Shown here piece by piece: positions 1 to 5,191 of a DNA stretch of 6,788 nt; the stretch's first letter is position 1; each line of letters begins with the position of its first letter. The position numbers were made by a program, and so were the translations under genes. The stretch lies in contig JAQGNM010000150.1 in NCBI GenBank assembly GCA_028291845.1, positions 1 through 6,788 on the forward strand. Reading direction: 5' to 3'. The stretch is from Massilia sp. GTDB lineage: Bacteria; Pseudomonadota; Gammaproteobacteria; Burkholderiales; Burkholderiaceae_D. A model generated the notes under the pieces. It was given only the letters and a program-made list of their open reading frames with translations. It was not told the DNA's origin and did no database searches.

Positions 1-44
1 GTCCCCCTGCTGCTGAGGATCCGGGCGGCTATTAGTAGGGGGAC
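1..44. repeat. Inverted pair of REP-like ends at window start
   Basis: The first bases (GTCCCCCT, 1-8) are the exact reverse complement of 37-44. The pairing can extend to about 12 bp (1-12 with 33-44) with two G-T wobbles, leaving a loop at 13-32. Bases 1-14 are also the reverse complement of 6123-6136 just after cysK, so the same repeat family lies at both ends of the window. The arrangement resembles the paired inverted REPs (BIMEs) common in proteobacterial intergenic regions. The element may continue beyond the left edge. The family name is an inference from shape. Confidence 0.6.
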
Positions 45-67
45 TGGCACCGGAGGGTGCCTGTCCC
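40..67. repeat. REP-like palindrome, copy 1
   Basis: The left arm GGGAC-T-GGCACC (40-51) and right arm GGTGCC-T-GTCCC (56-67) form an 11-bp stem broken by one T-T mismatch, with a GGAG loop at 52-55. A second copy with the same mismatch stands at 6148-6175, and a third, inverted and incomplete copy begins at 6213. Such elements often sit between genes, where they may protect or end transcripts. They are commonly mobilised by REP-associated tyrosine transposases (IS200-like), none of which is present in this window. Confidence 0.7.
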
Positions 68-121
68 ATGCATGCAAATCACACGGGCGGTCGGGCCGAT
101 CGTGCTTAACTGAACGGCATT

Positions 122-144
122 ACCGGCGGAGCCGGATCATTTTT
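122..144 (+). terminator. Terminator-like hairpin in repeat copy 1
   Basis: The stem CCGGC/GCCGG with GGA loop (123-135) gains one pair (A122-T137) if A136 bulges, and is followed by TTTTT (140-144). It has the form of a short rho-independent terminator on the plus strand. It would end transcripts entering from the left, upstream of the barrel gene. The stem is short, so strength is uncertain. Confidence 0.4.
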
Positions 145-190
145 GTTACGTAAGCCCGATTCAGATCTGAGTTCGCCTCGGGGAAGGGCG
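122..190. repeat. Structured intergenic repeat, copy 1
   Basis: This 69-bp segment recurs at 1103-1171, at a distance of 981 bp. The first 24 bases are identical and the remaining 45 differ at 7 places. It begins with a hairpin (CCGGC-GGA-GCCGG, 123-135) followed by five T (140-144). It then holds a perfect 10-bp palindrome, TCAGATCTGA (161-170), nested inside CCCGA/TCGGG (155-159 with 178-182). The two copies bracket the outer-membrane protein gene. Open frames through the repeat give similar peptides in both copies, but nothing supports translation. Confidence 0.75.
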
Positions 191-293
191 CTGCGGCTGG
201 TTGGCTTTGACGGCGACGGGTGCTCGGCTTGGCAACGTGGCGCTGGGGCAACAGTGCCGAGTGGAAATGCTCGTCGCGTTGGCGGGGCGCATT

Positions 294-322
294 TACAATC
301 AAGCGCTTCTGTTCAGCTGAGG
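294..322 (+). promoter_or_regulatory. Possible -10 box and ribosome binding site of the barrel gene
   Basis: TACAAT (294-299) fits a sigma-70 -10 box with one mismatch, but no convincing -35 box stands 16-18 bp upstream. TGAGG (318-322) lies 7 bases before the ATG at 330 and is a good Shine-Dalgarno match, which supports that start codon. The binding site is more certain than the promoter. Confidence 0.4.
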
Positions 323-329
323 TTTTTCA

Positions 330-1004
330 ATGATCCGTACTGTTTTATGTCTTGGCGCCGCTGCTGCGCTGCTGGTTTCTGTTTCCGCGCATGCGCAACT
401 GGGTGTGACGGCCGACCTTGGCACCACCGGTGTCGGCGGCCACTTGGTGGTGCCGATGGGAGGGAAGTTCAATGCGCGCTTCGGTGCCGGCTATCTCAGC
501 CACAGCTTCGACGGCAGCGCCAGCACGATCGACTACAACATCGACGGCAAGCTGCGCATGGTCGATGCATTGCTGGACTGGTTTCCGGCAGCGGGCAGCG
601 GCTTTCGCCTGAGCGCCGGGGTCGTCTACGACGGCAACAAGTTCGATTTTGTCGGCACGCCCTCGGCCGGCCGCTACCGGATCAACGGCGTGAACTATTC
701 GGCGCTCGACGTCGGCGTTTTGAAGGGCTCGCTCGACTACAGCAAACTTGCCCCTTACCTCGGCATCGGCTACGGCAACGCGCCCGCCGCCAGCGCCGGC
801 TGGGGCTTTGCCGCCGACCTCGGCGCCTACTACCAGGGCAAGGGCGATGCGCGGCTGAACAGCGTCGGCTGCACCGCCAACGCTCTTGTTTGCCAGGCGA
901 TCGCGCGCGATGTCGCTGTCGAGCAAAGCCGCTTTGCGGATCAGGTCAGTGATGTGCCGAAGCTTTACCCTGTACTTCGTGCGTCCTTGTCATACAAATT
1001 CTAG
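330..1004 (+). CDS. Outer-membrane beta-barrel protein, function unknown
   Basis: The 224-residue product has a clear Sec signal peptide: Arg3, a hydrophobic stretch, and likely signal peptidase I cleavage after AHA (residues 20-22), leaving a mature N-terminal Gln. The mature part is rich in Gly, Tyr and alternating hydrophobic residues and reads as amphipathic strands (for example APYLGIGYGN at 141-150 and a strand near 158-168). It ends in ASLSYKF; a terminal aromatic residue is the usual C-terminal signal for BAM-mediated insertion of barrels. The size suits a small barrel of 8 or so strands, like OmpW or opacity-type proteins, but I see no motif that fixes a family or substrate. Two Cys (181, 188) in a predicted loop could form a disulfide. 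The gene stands alone, bracketed by two copies of a repeat and followed by a perfect hairpin. The start is supported by TGAGG 7 bases upstream. Confidence 0.75.
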   Translation: MIRTVLCLGAAAALLVSVSAHAQLGVTADLGTTGVGGHLVVPMGGKFNARFGAGYLSHSFDGSASTIDYNIDGKLRMVDALLDWFPAAGSGFRLSAGVVYDGNKFDFVGTPSAGRYRINGVNYSALDVGVLKGSLDYSKLAPYLGIGYGNAPAASAGWGFAADLGAYYQGKGDARLNSVGCTANALVCQAIARDVAVEQSRFADQVSDVPKLYPVLRASLSYKF

Positions 1005-1009
1005 ACAAT

Positions 1010-1039
1010 CACCCAAAAGTACAAACCTACTTTTGGGTG
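1010..1039. terminator. Perfect 12-bp hairpin after the barrel gene
   Basis: CACCCAAAAGTA (1010-1021) and its exact reverse complement (1028-1039) flank a 6-base loop, starting 6 bases after the stop codon. The position suits a transcript end or 3' stabilising structure. No T-run follows in either direction beyond the arms, so it is not a textbook intrinsic terminator. A protein-binding palindrome is an alternative. Confidence 0.5.
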
Positions 1040-1100
1040 GACTGATTTGAGAAGCGAAGGGACAAGCGGCTTACCAGCGCAAAGCCAGTCAGGTAAAAAT

Positions 1101-1125
1101 TGACCGGCGGAGCCGGATCATTTTT
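1101..1125. terminator. Bidirectional terminator between convergent genes
   Basis: TGA-CCGGC (1101-1108) pairs with GCCGG-(A)-TCA (1112-1120) around a GGA loop, giving 8 pairs with one bulged A. TTTTT follows on the plus strand (1121-1125). On the minus strand the same stem is followed within one base by ATTTTT (complement of 1095-1100). It lies between the plus-strand barrel gene and the minus-strand methyltransferase gene and could end both transcripts. The hairpin is part of repeat copy 2. Confidence 0.6.
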
Positions 1126-1171
1126 GGGACGCAACCCCGATGCAGAGCTGCGTTCGCCTCGGGGAAGGGCG
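1103..1171. repeat. Structured intergenic repeat, copy 2
   Basis: Direct repeat of 122-190 (62 of 69 bases identical by hand alignment). The inner palindrome is GCAG-AG-CTGC (1142-1151) inside CCCCGA/TCGGGG (1135-1140 with 1159-1164). Relative to copy 1, the outer pair of the inner stem changes from T-A (161/170) to G-C (1142/1151), which keeps the pairing. An alternative pairing, ACGCA (1129-1133) with TGCGT (1149-1153), exists only in this copy. Weaker resemblance seems to continue about 80 bp further, into the 3' end of the methyltransferase gene, but I could not align it securely. Confidence 0.75.
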
Positions 1172-1208
1172 TTCGGGGCTTTCTGGCTTTACGGCTTGTT
1201 CGCTTCGC

Positions 1209-2417
1209 TTACAGCGGGTTGGCGTACATGGCGCGGCGGGACCATGGCATGGTGGGGGCTTGGCCGGCTTTGCCGCAGACGATCTGGTAGAGGCTGATCC
1301 AGTCGTGCTCGAAGGCGTAGCTGCTGCCGGCCAGGTAGACGTGCCAGATTCGGAAGCGTTTGGGGTCGGTCAGCAGTTTGATGCGCTCGGCGTTGCTTTC
1401 GAAATTGTCGGTCCATTGGGCGCAGGTGCGCGCGTAGTGGCGGCGCAGGTTTTCGACGTCGCGCACTTCCAGTCCCCCTTCCTGCATGCAGCGGATTACC
1501 GTGCTGAGGTGGGCCAGCTCTCCTTGCGGAAACACGTAGCGGTCGATGAACTTGCCGCCGCCGTAGGGCGTGCCGCGTTCGCTCACGTCGGTGGTGGTGA
1601 TGCCGTGGTTCATGGCGATGCCGTCGGGCGTGAGGATCTTGTTGATGCGGGCGAAATATGCCGGCAGGTGGCGCACGCCCACGTGTTCGAACATGCCGAC
1701 GCTGGTGATGCGCTCGTAGGTGCCGCCGATGTCGCGGTAATCCTGCAGGCGAATTTCCACCAGGTGCTGCACGCCGGCCTGCTTGACCCGCTCGCGCGCC
1801 AGCTCCAGCTGGTTTTTCGACAGGGTGACGCCGAGCACGCGCACGCCGTAGCGCTGGGCGGCGCGGATCGCCAGCGCGCCCCAGCCGCAGCCGATGTCGA
1901 GCAGGCGCTGGCCCGGGCGCAGATCGATCTTGGCGAGGATGTGGTCGATTTTCTTGCGCTGCGCGGTGGCCAGGTCTTCGTCGCCGTTCTCGAAATAGGC
2001 GCAGGAATATACCATGGCCGGATCGAGCCATTCCTGGTAAAACTCGTTCGACACGTCGTAGTGGTAGCTCACCGCGGCGGCGTCGCTCTGGCGCGTATGG
2101 ATCAGGCCGCCGACGGCGCGCGTCAGCAGGCCGCGCCGGCGCAGGGTGGCGGCGGCGAGGGCGTCGACCACGGCAATCATGTCGCTGGCGCGCCCCTTGA
2201 CGTCGATGGCGCCTTCGACATACGCGCTGCCGAGGTTATACAACGAGGGCGACAGCAGGTAGCGCAGCGCCGAGCGCCGCGGCACGCGCACCGTCACTTT
2301 CGGCGCCTGGAACGAGAAATCGAATTCCTCGCCGTTCCACAGGATGACCCGCAAGGGGATTGCCACGCGCTCGCGCACTTCGTTGCGCCAGCTGGTCAAT
2401 CGCGTTTGGTCGAACAT
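1209..2417 (-). CDS. cfa: Cyclopropane-fatty-acyl-phospholipid synthase family methyltransferase
   Basis: The 402-residue enzyme should transfer a methylene group from S-adenosylmethionine to the double bond of unsaturated phospholipid acyl chains at the inner membrane face. The family hallmarks are visible: YSCAYF at 137-142, SAM-binding motif I LDIGCGWG at 173-180, GMFEHVG at 241-247, NHGI at 270-273, and HYARTCAQW at 327-335. By family knowledge, Cys139, Glu244, His271 and Tyr328 correspond to the bicarbonate-site residues of E. coli Cfa (Cys139, Glu239, His266, Tyr317). The N-terminal ~110 residues match the lipid-binding domain of the family. The open frame extends to a TTG at 2435, but the ATG at 2417 has GGAGG 4 bases upstream (complement of 2422-2426), so I start there. 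It lies 42 bp downstream of the hemerythrin-PdxH gene with no terminator visible between them, so co-transcription is likely. Family members with related lipid substrates cannot be excluded. Confidence 0.88.
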   Translation of the reverse strand: MFDQTRLTSWRNEVRERVAIPLRVILWNGEEFDFSFQAPKVTVRVPRRSALRYLLSPSLYNLGSAYVEGAIDVKGRASDMIAVVDALAAATLRRRGLLTRAVGGLIHTRQSDAAAVSYHYDVSNEFYQEWLDPAMVYSCAYFENGDEDLATAQRKKIDHILAKIDLRPGQRLLDIGCGWGALAIRAAQRYGVRVLGVTLSKNQLELARERVKQAGVQHLVEIRLQDYRDIGGTYERITSVGMFEHVGVRHLPAYFARINKILTPDGIAMNHGITTTDVSERGTPYGGGKFIDRYVFPQGELAHLSTVIRCMQEGGLEVRDVENLRRHYARTCAQWTDNFESNAERIKLLTDPKRFRIWHVYLAGSSYAFEHDWISLYQIVCGKAGQAPTMPWSRRAMYANPL

Positions 2418-2421
2418 GCCA

Positions 2422-2426
2422 CCTCC
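2422..2426 (-). promoter_or_regulatory. Ribosome binding site deciding the cfa start
   Basis: GGAGG on the minus strand, 4 bases before the ATG at 2417-2415. If the TTG at 2435-2433 were the start, this site would be inside the coding region and no comparable site precedes it. Confidence 0.65.
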
Positions 2427-2459
2427 ACCATTCAAGCATGAGCGCGTCGGTGCGCCCTG

Positions 2460-3647
2460 TTACGGTTGCAAGCGCTGCGTGGTCCAGCTGCCGTCCGGCT
2501 GCCGGGTGTACACGATGCGATCATGAAAGCGCGACCGCCTGCCTTGCCAAAATTCGATGCGTTCCGGCACCAGGCGGAAACCGCCCCAGTGGTCCGGTCG
2601 TGGCGGCGCTTCGCCATACTGCGCTTCGGCCGCTGCAAAGTTCTGTTCCAGCGCAGCCCTGCTGGCGATTGGCGCGCTTTGGATCGATGCGATGGCTGCG
2701 AGGCGACTTTTCAAGGGGCGGCTGTTGAAATAGGTGTCGCTCTCTTGCGCGCTGGTAGGTTCGACGGCGCCTTCGATGCGCACCTGGCGCTCCAGTTCCG
2801 GCCAGAAAAACAGCAGGGCGGCGTGCGGGTTGGCCGCCAGCTGCCGGCCCTTCTGGCTGTCGTGATTGGTGTACCAGGTAAAACCGCGCTGGTCGTATTG
2901 CTTGATCAGGACGATGCGCGAACTGGGCTTGCCGCCGGCGTCGACGGTGGCCACGCTCATTGCGTTCGGCTCGTTGACCTTGGCCGCCAGCGCCTGCTCG
3001 AACCAGGTGTTGAACTGGACAAATGGATCGGCTGCCACGTCGGCGGCGTCGAGGGTGGCGCGGCCGTAGTCCTTGCGCAGCGCGGCGACGGCGTCGCCGG
3101 TGGCTGGGCCATCGGCAACAATGCCGCGGCGCTGCTGCATGGCGGCGCCCAATTGCGCCATCTGCGCCGGCGAAAACAAGCGCTTGGCCATCGGCGCGAT
3201 ATGGGTTTCTTCGAGCACCATGTGCTCGCTGTAACGTGCGGCGAAGGTGGCGGCCAGGTCCGCATCGAGCGTGGCGGCGTTGCCGGCGGCGATCGCCGCC
3301 AGTTGCTCGTGCAGCGATTGCCACATCGCATCCATCGCGTCGTGATCCTGCAGGATGCCGGGCACCAGCGCGGCCAGGGTGGCAGCGTCGTCGCCGGTGG
3401 CCACCGTGTGCAGCATCGGCACCAGGTTGTCTTCCTCATCGGCATGGTGCAGCGGCGCCGCCTGGTCGAAGTATTTGACGACCGCCTGGGCCGCCTGCCG
3501 GGCCGGCTGGTCGGGGCCGTGTGCGGCCAGGTGGTCGGGCAGGCGCGACAGCGTGTCGAGTTGCTTCCTGATGCGGTCGTGGCAATGCTTGAGAACGGCG
3601 ATCGGCTGGTCGAATCCCGGGGCGGTGTCGGGTAAAGCGTGGTTCAT
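2460..3647 (-). CDS. pdxH: Hemerythrin-HHE domain fused to pyridoxamine 5'-phosphate oxidase
   Basis: A single unbroken frame of 395 residues joins two complete domains. Residues ~10-165 form a hemerythrin HHE cation-binding domain with the expected ligand pattern: H21/H23, H67/H68 followed by E71/E72, H102, then H142, E146 and H149. Residues ~186-395 are a full-length PdxH, the FMN enzyme that oxidises pyridoxine or pyridoxamine 5'-phosphate to PLP with O2, releasing H2O2. Matches to E. coli PdxH: RIVLIK (244-249), SQK (264-266) and ERQV (286-289) for FMN; Y306, R310, S314 and R373-F-H375 for substrate; and the terminal WQG...HDR...L-P block. Normal PdxH is about 210-220 residues. The linker (~166-186) shows no stop or frameshift. 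The frame opens with TTG at 3668, but ATG 3647 has GAAG 6 bases upstream and a TAAAAT box at a suitable distance, so I prefer it. Internal ATGs near the junction (e.g. 3140) lack a clear binding site. O2 supply, O2 sensing or peroxide handling by the hemerythrin part are inferences. It leads a likely operon with cfa. Confidence 0.88.
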   Translation of the reverse strand: MNHALPDTAPGFDQPIAVLKHCHDRIRKQLDTLSRLPDHLAAHGPDQPARQAAQAVVKYFDQAAPLHHADEEDNLVPMLHTVATGDDAATLAALVPGILQDHDAMDAMWQSLHEQLAAIAAGNAATLDADLAATFAARYSEHMVLEETHIAPMAKRLFSPAQMAQLGAAMQQRRGIVADGPATGDAVAALRKDYGRATLDAADVAADPFVQFNTWFEQALAAKVNEPNAMSVATVDAGGKPSSRIVLIKQYDQRGFTWYTNHDSQKGRQLAANPHAALLFFWPELERQVRIEGAVEPTSAQESDTYFNSRPLKSRLAAIASIQSAPIASRAALEQNFAAAEAQYGEAPPRPDHWGGFRLVPERIEFWQGRRSRFHDRIVYTRQPDGSWTTQRLQP

Positions 3648-3676
3648 GGCGGTCTTCGTCGGTTTCAAATTAAAAC

Positions 3677-3715
3677 CATTTTAGAGCAGGTAGGGCGGTC
3701 GGGTCCGCTAAAATG
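3677..3715. promoter_or_regulatory. Divergent promoter region with mirror-image TAAAAT boxes
   Basis: CATTTTAG (3677-3684) and CTAAAATG (3708-3715) form an 8-bp inverted repeat with a 23-bp gap. Each contains TAAAAT, a one-mismatch -10 box, one per direction. The minus-strand box would start an mRNA near 3671, about 24 bases before the ATG at 3647. The plus-strand box (3709-3714) would start one near 3721, the A of the tcdA start codon. I see no good -35 boxes. Confidence 0.5.
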
Positions 3716-3720
3716 TCACG

Positions 3721-4593
3721 ATGAACTTCCCCGAGACCGAAATTGCCGACCATCCTGCCGACCACGCCCGCCGCTTCGGCGGCCTGGCCCGCCTGTACGG
3801 CGACGCTGCCCTGCGCCGTTTTTCATCCGCCCATGTCTGCGTGATCGGCGTCGGCGGGGTCGGCTCGTGGATCGTCGAGGCGCTGGCGCGCAGTGCGGTC
3901 GGCAAACTGACCCTGATCGACCTCGACAACGTCGCCGAATCGAACATCAACCGCCAGGTGCAGGCATTATCGAATACCGTGGGCCAGGCCAAGATCGATG
4001 CCCTGGCCGAGCGCATTCACCAGATCAATCCGGAATGCGAGGTGACCCGCATCGAAGATTTCATCGGCGCCGACAACCTCGATGAGATGCTCGGCAACAA
4101 GGGTTTTGATTACGTCATCGACGCCATCGACAGCGCCAAAGCCAAGGCCGCGGTGATCGCCTATTGCCGCGATCATCAACTGCCTTTGTTGATCATCGGC
4201 GGCGCCGGCGGGCAGATCGACCCGACCAAAATCGCCGTGCGCGACCTTGCCCGCACCGAGCAGGAACCATTGCTCAAACGCGTGCGCAAGCTGCTGCGCA
4301 ATAATTACGGCTTCCCGCGCGGGGAAAAATCGAAGTTTCACGTCGACGCCGTGTTTTCGATGGAGCCGCTGCGCTATCCCGAAGGCGAACCGGGCTGCTC
4401 GCTCGACGCCGACCAGCGCGGCGTTGCAGGCATCACCGGCATCAATTGCGCCGGCTTCGGTTCGAGCGTGGTCGTCACCGCCACCTTCGGCATGGTGGCG
4501 GCCGCCCACGTGCTGCGCCAGCTGGCCGAGCAGGCCACGATGGACGCGGTGATGCAGGCCGCTGTGCAGGGCGACAGGCTCGCTGTATCATAG
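3721..4593 (+). CDS. tcdA: tRNA threonylcarbamoyladenosine dehydratase TcdA
   Basis: The 290-residue E1-like protein (formerly CsdL/YgdL) uses ATP to dehydrate and cyclise t6A37 of ANN-decoding tRNAs to ct6A. Evidence: RFGGLARLYG (18-27) near the N-terminus, nucleotide-binding loop VIGVGGVGSW (41-50), LIDLDNV (65-71), SNINRQ (74-79), VIDAID (132-137), GGAGGQIDPTKI (160-171), and the C-terminal GSSVVVTATFGMVAA block. These match TcdA better than ThiF or MoeB, which usually carry zinc-binding CxxC pairs; none is seen here. E. coli TcdA is about 268 residues, so this one has modest terminal extensions. No Shine-Dalgarno precedes the ATG, and a TAAAAT box ends only 6 bases upstream, suggesting a leaderless mRNA. 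The next in-frame ATG is far inside the conserved domain, so the start is reasonable. The FKBP gene follows after 30 bp. Confidence 0.92.
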   Translation: MNFPETEIADHPADHARRFGGLARLYGDAALRRFSSAHVCVIGVGGVGSWIVEALARSAVGKLTLIDLDNVAESNINRQVQALSNTVGQAKIDALAERIHQINPECEVTRIEDFIGADNLDEMLGNKGFDYVIDAIDSAKAKAAVIAYCRDHQLPLLIIGGAGGQIDPTKIAVRDLARTEQEPLLKRVRKLLRNNYGFPRGEKSKFHVDAVFSMEPLRYPEGEPGCSLDADQRGVAGITGINCAGFGSSVVVTATFGMVAAAHVLRQLAEQATMDAVMQAAVQGDRLAVS

Positions 4594-4623
4594 GTTTTTG
4601 GATTTCACTTTGATGGAATAATT

Positions 4624-5136
4624 ATGACGATTCGTTCTTCCTTGCTGCGCCTGGCCGTGTGCGCCACCGCCGCCTCGTTCGCCAGCGGCGCATTTGCCCA
4701 GGATGGCGCCGCCGCCGCTGCCGCTCCTGCCAACCCGACTGCAGCGCAGGCCGCGGTCACCATGCTGCCGGCGCCGACCGAAGCGAATCCGCTGGTCAAA
4801 ATCGACAATGTCGTCGGCACCGGCAAGGAAGCCGGCGCCGGCAATACCGTCGTCGTCAATTACACCGGCTGGTTCTACAAGCCGCTGGCGGCGCGCCAGC
4901 GCGGCCGCAAATTCGATTCTTCGCTCGACGCCGGCCGCGAGCCGCTCGAGTTTCCGCTCGGCGCCGGCCGTGTCATCAAGGGCTGGGACCAGGGCGTGGC
5001 CGGCATGAAGGTGGGCGGCAAGCGCACCCTGATCATCCCGAGCGAGCTGGCTTACGGCAAACGCGGCGCCCCTGGCGGTACCATCCCGGCCGACTCGGAT
5101 TTGATATTCGATGTTGAATTGTTGGACGTGAAATAA
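4624..5136 (+). CDS. Secreted FKBP-type peptidyl-prolyl cis-trans isomerase
   Basis: The 170-residue product has a signal peptide (MTIRSS, hydrophobic core, cleavage likely after AFA at 23-25), then a low-complexity Ala/Pro linker (~28-52), then one FKBP domain (~55-170). Conserved pocket residues are present: Y80 in NYTGW, F97-D98 in KFDSS, F110, V117-I118, W121, Y144 in LAYG, and F162 near the C-terminal LLDV. It should speed proline isomerisation of exported proteins in the periplasm. With a single short domain and no long dimerisation segment it is unlike full-length FkpA, so I give no symbol. The binding site is weak (GGAA 6 bases before ATG). It lies 30 bp after tcdA, with which it may be co-transcribed. 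Confidence 0.9.
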   Translation: MTIRSSLLRLAVCATAASFASGAFAQDGAAAAAAPANPTAAQAAVTMLPAPTEANPLVKIDNVVGTGKEAGAGNTVVVNYTGWFYKPLAARQRGRKFDSSLDAGREPLEFPLGAGRVIKGWDQGVAGMKVGGKRTLIIPSELAYGKRGAPGGTIPADSDLIFDVELLDVK

Positions 5137-5165
5137 TATTTCAAAAATAGTTTATTCGTGAAATA
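5137..5165. promoter_or_regulatory. AT-rich leader of cysK with inverted repeat
   Basis: The 55-bp gap between the FKBP gene and cysK is strikingly AT-rich for this window. TATTTCA (5137-5143) and TGAAATA (5159-5165) are perfect reverse complements with a 15-bp gap. This could be an operator, part of a cysK promoter, or a weak hairpin after the FKBP gene. I cannot assign a regulator; CysB is a conventional candidate for cysK genes but its sites are too loose to call by eye. Confidence 0.35.
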
Positions 5166-5181
5166 AAATAAGCCACCCCTC

Positions 5182-5187
5182 GGAGGA
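5182..5187 (+). promoter_or_regulatory. Strong ribosome binding site of cysK
   Basis: GGAGGA lies 4 bases before the ATG at 5192, the best Shine-Dalgarno match in the window. It fits the high expression usual for cysK. Confidence 0.75.
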
Positions 5188-5191
5188 CAGC

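Noticed and set aside
143..952. Plus-strand open frame of 269 codons overlapping the barrel gene
   Set aside because: It is Arg/Cys-rich, lacks a recognisable domain and shadows a gene with a signal peptide and a good binding site. It is a by-product of high GC.
1100..1297. Small protein encoded by repeat copy 2
   Set aside because: Copy 1 gives a similar peptide, but the substitutions and nested palindromes point to conserved nucleic-acid structure, and no binding site is evident.
1140..2441. Plus-strand open frame of 433 codons opposite cfa
   Set aside because: It is the antisense of a clearly conserved methyltransferase; its Ala/Val/Asp/His-rich product has no recognisable motif.
2466..3635. 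Plus-strand open frame of 389 codons opposite the hemerythrin-PdxH gene
   Set aside because: The minus strand carries all conserved residues of two known domains; the plus-strand frame is a codon-bias shadow.
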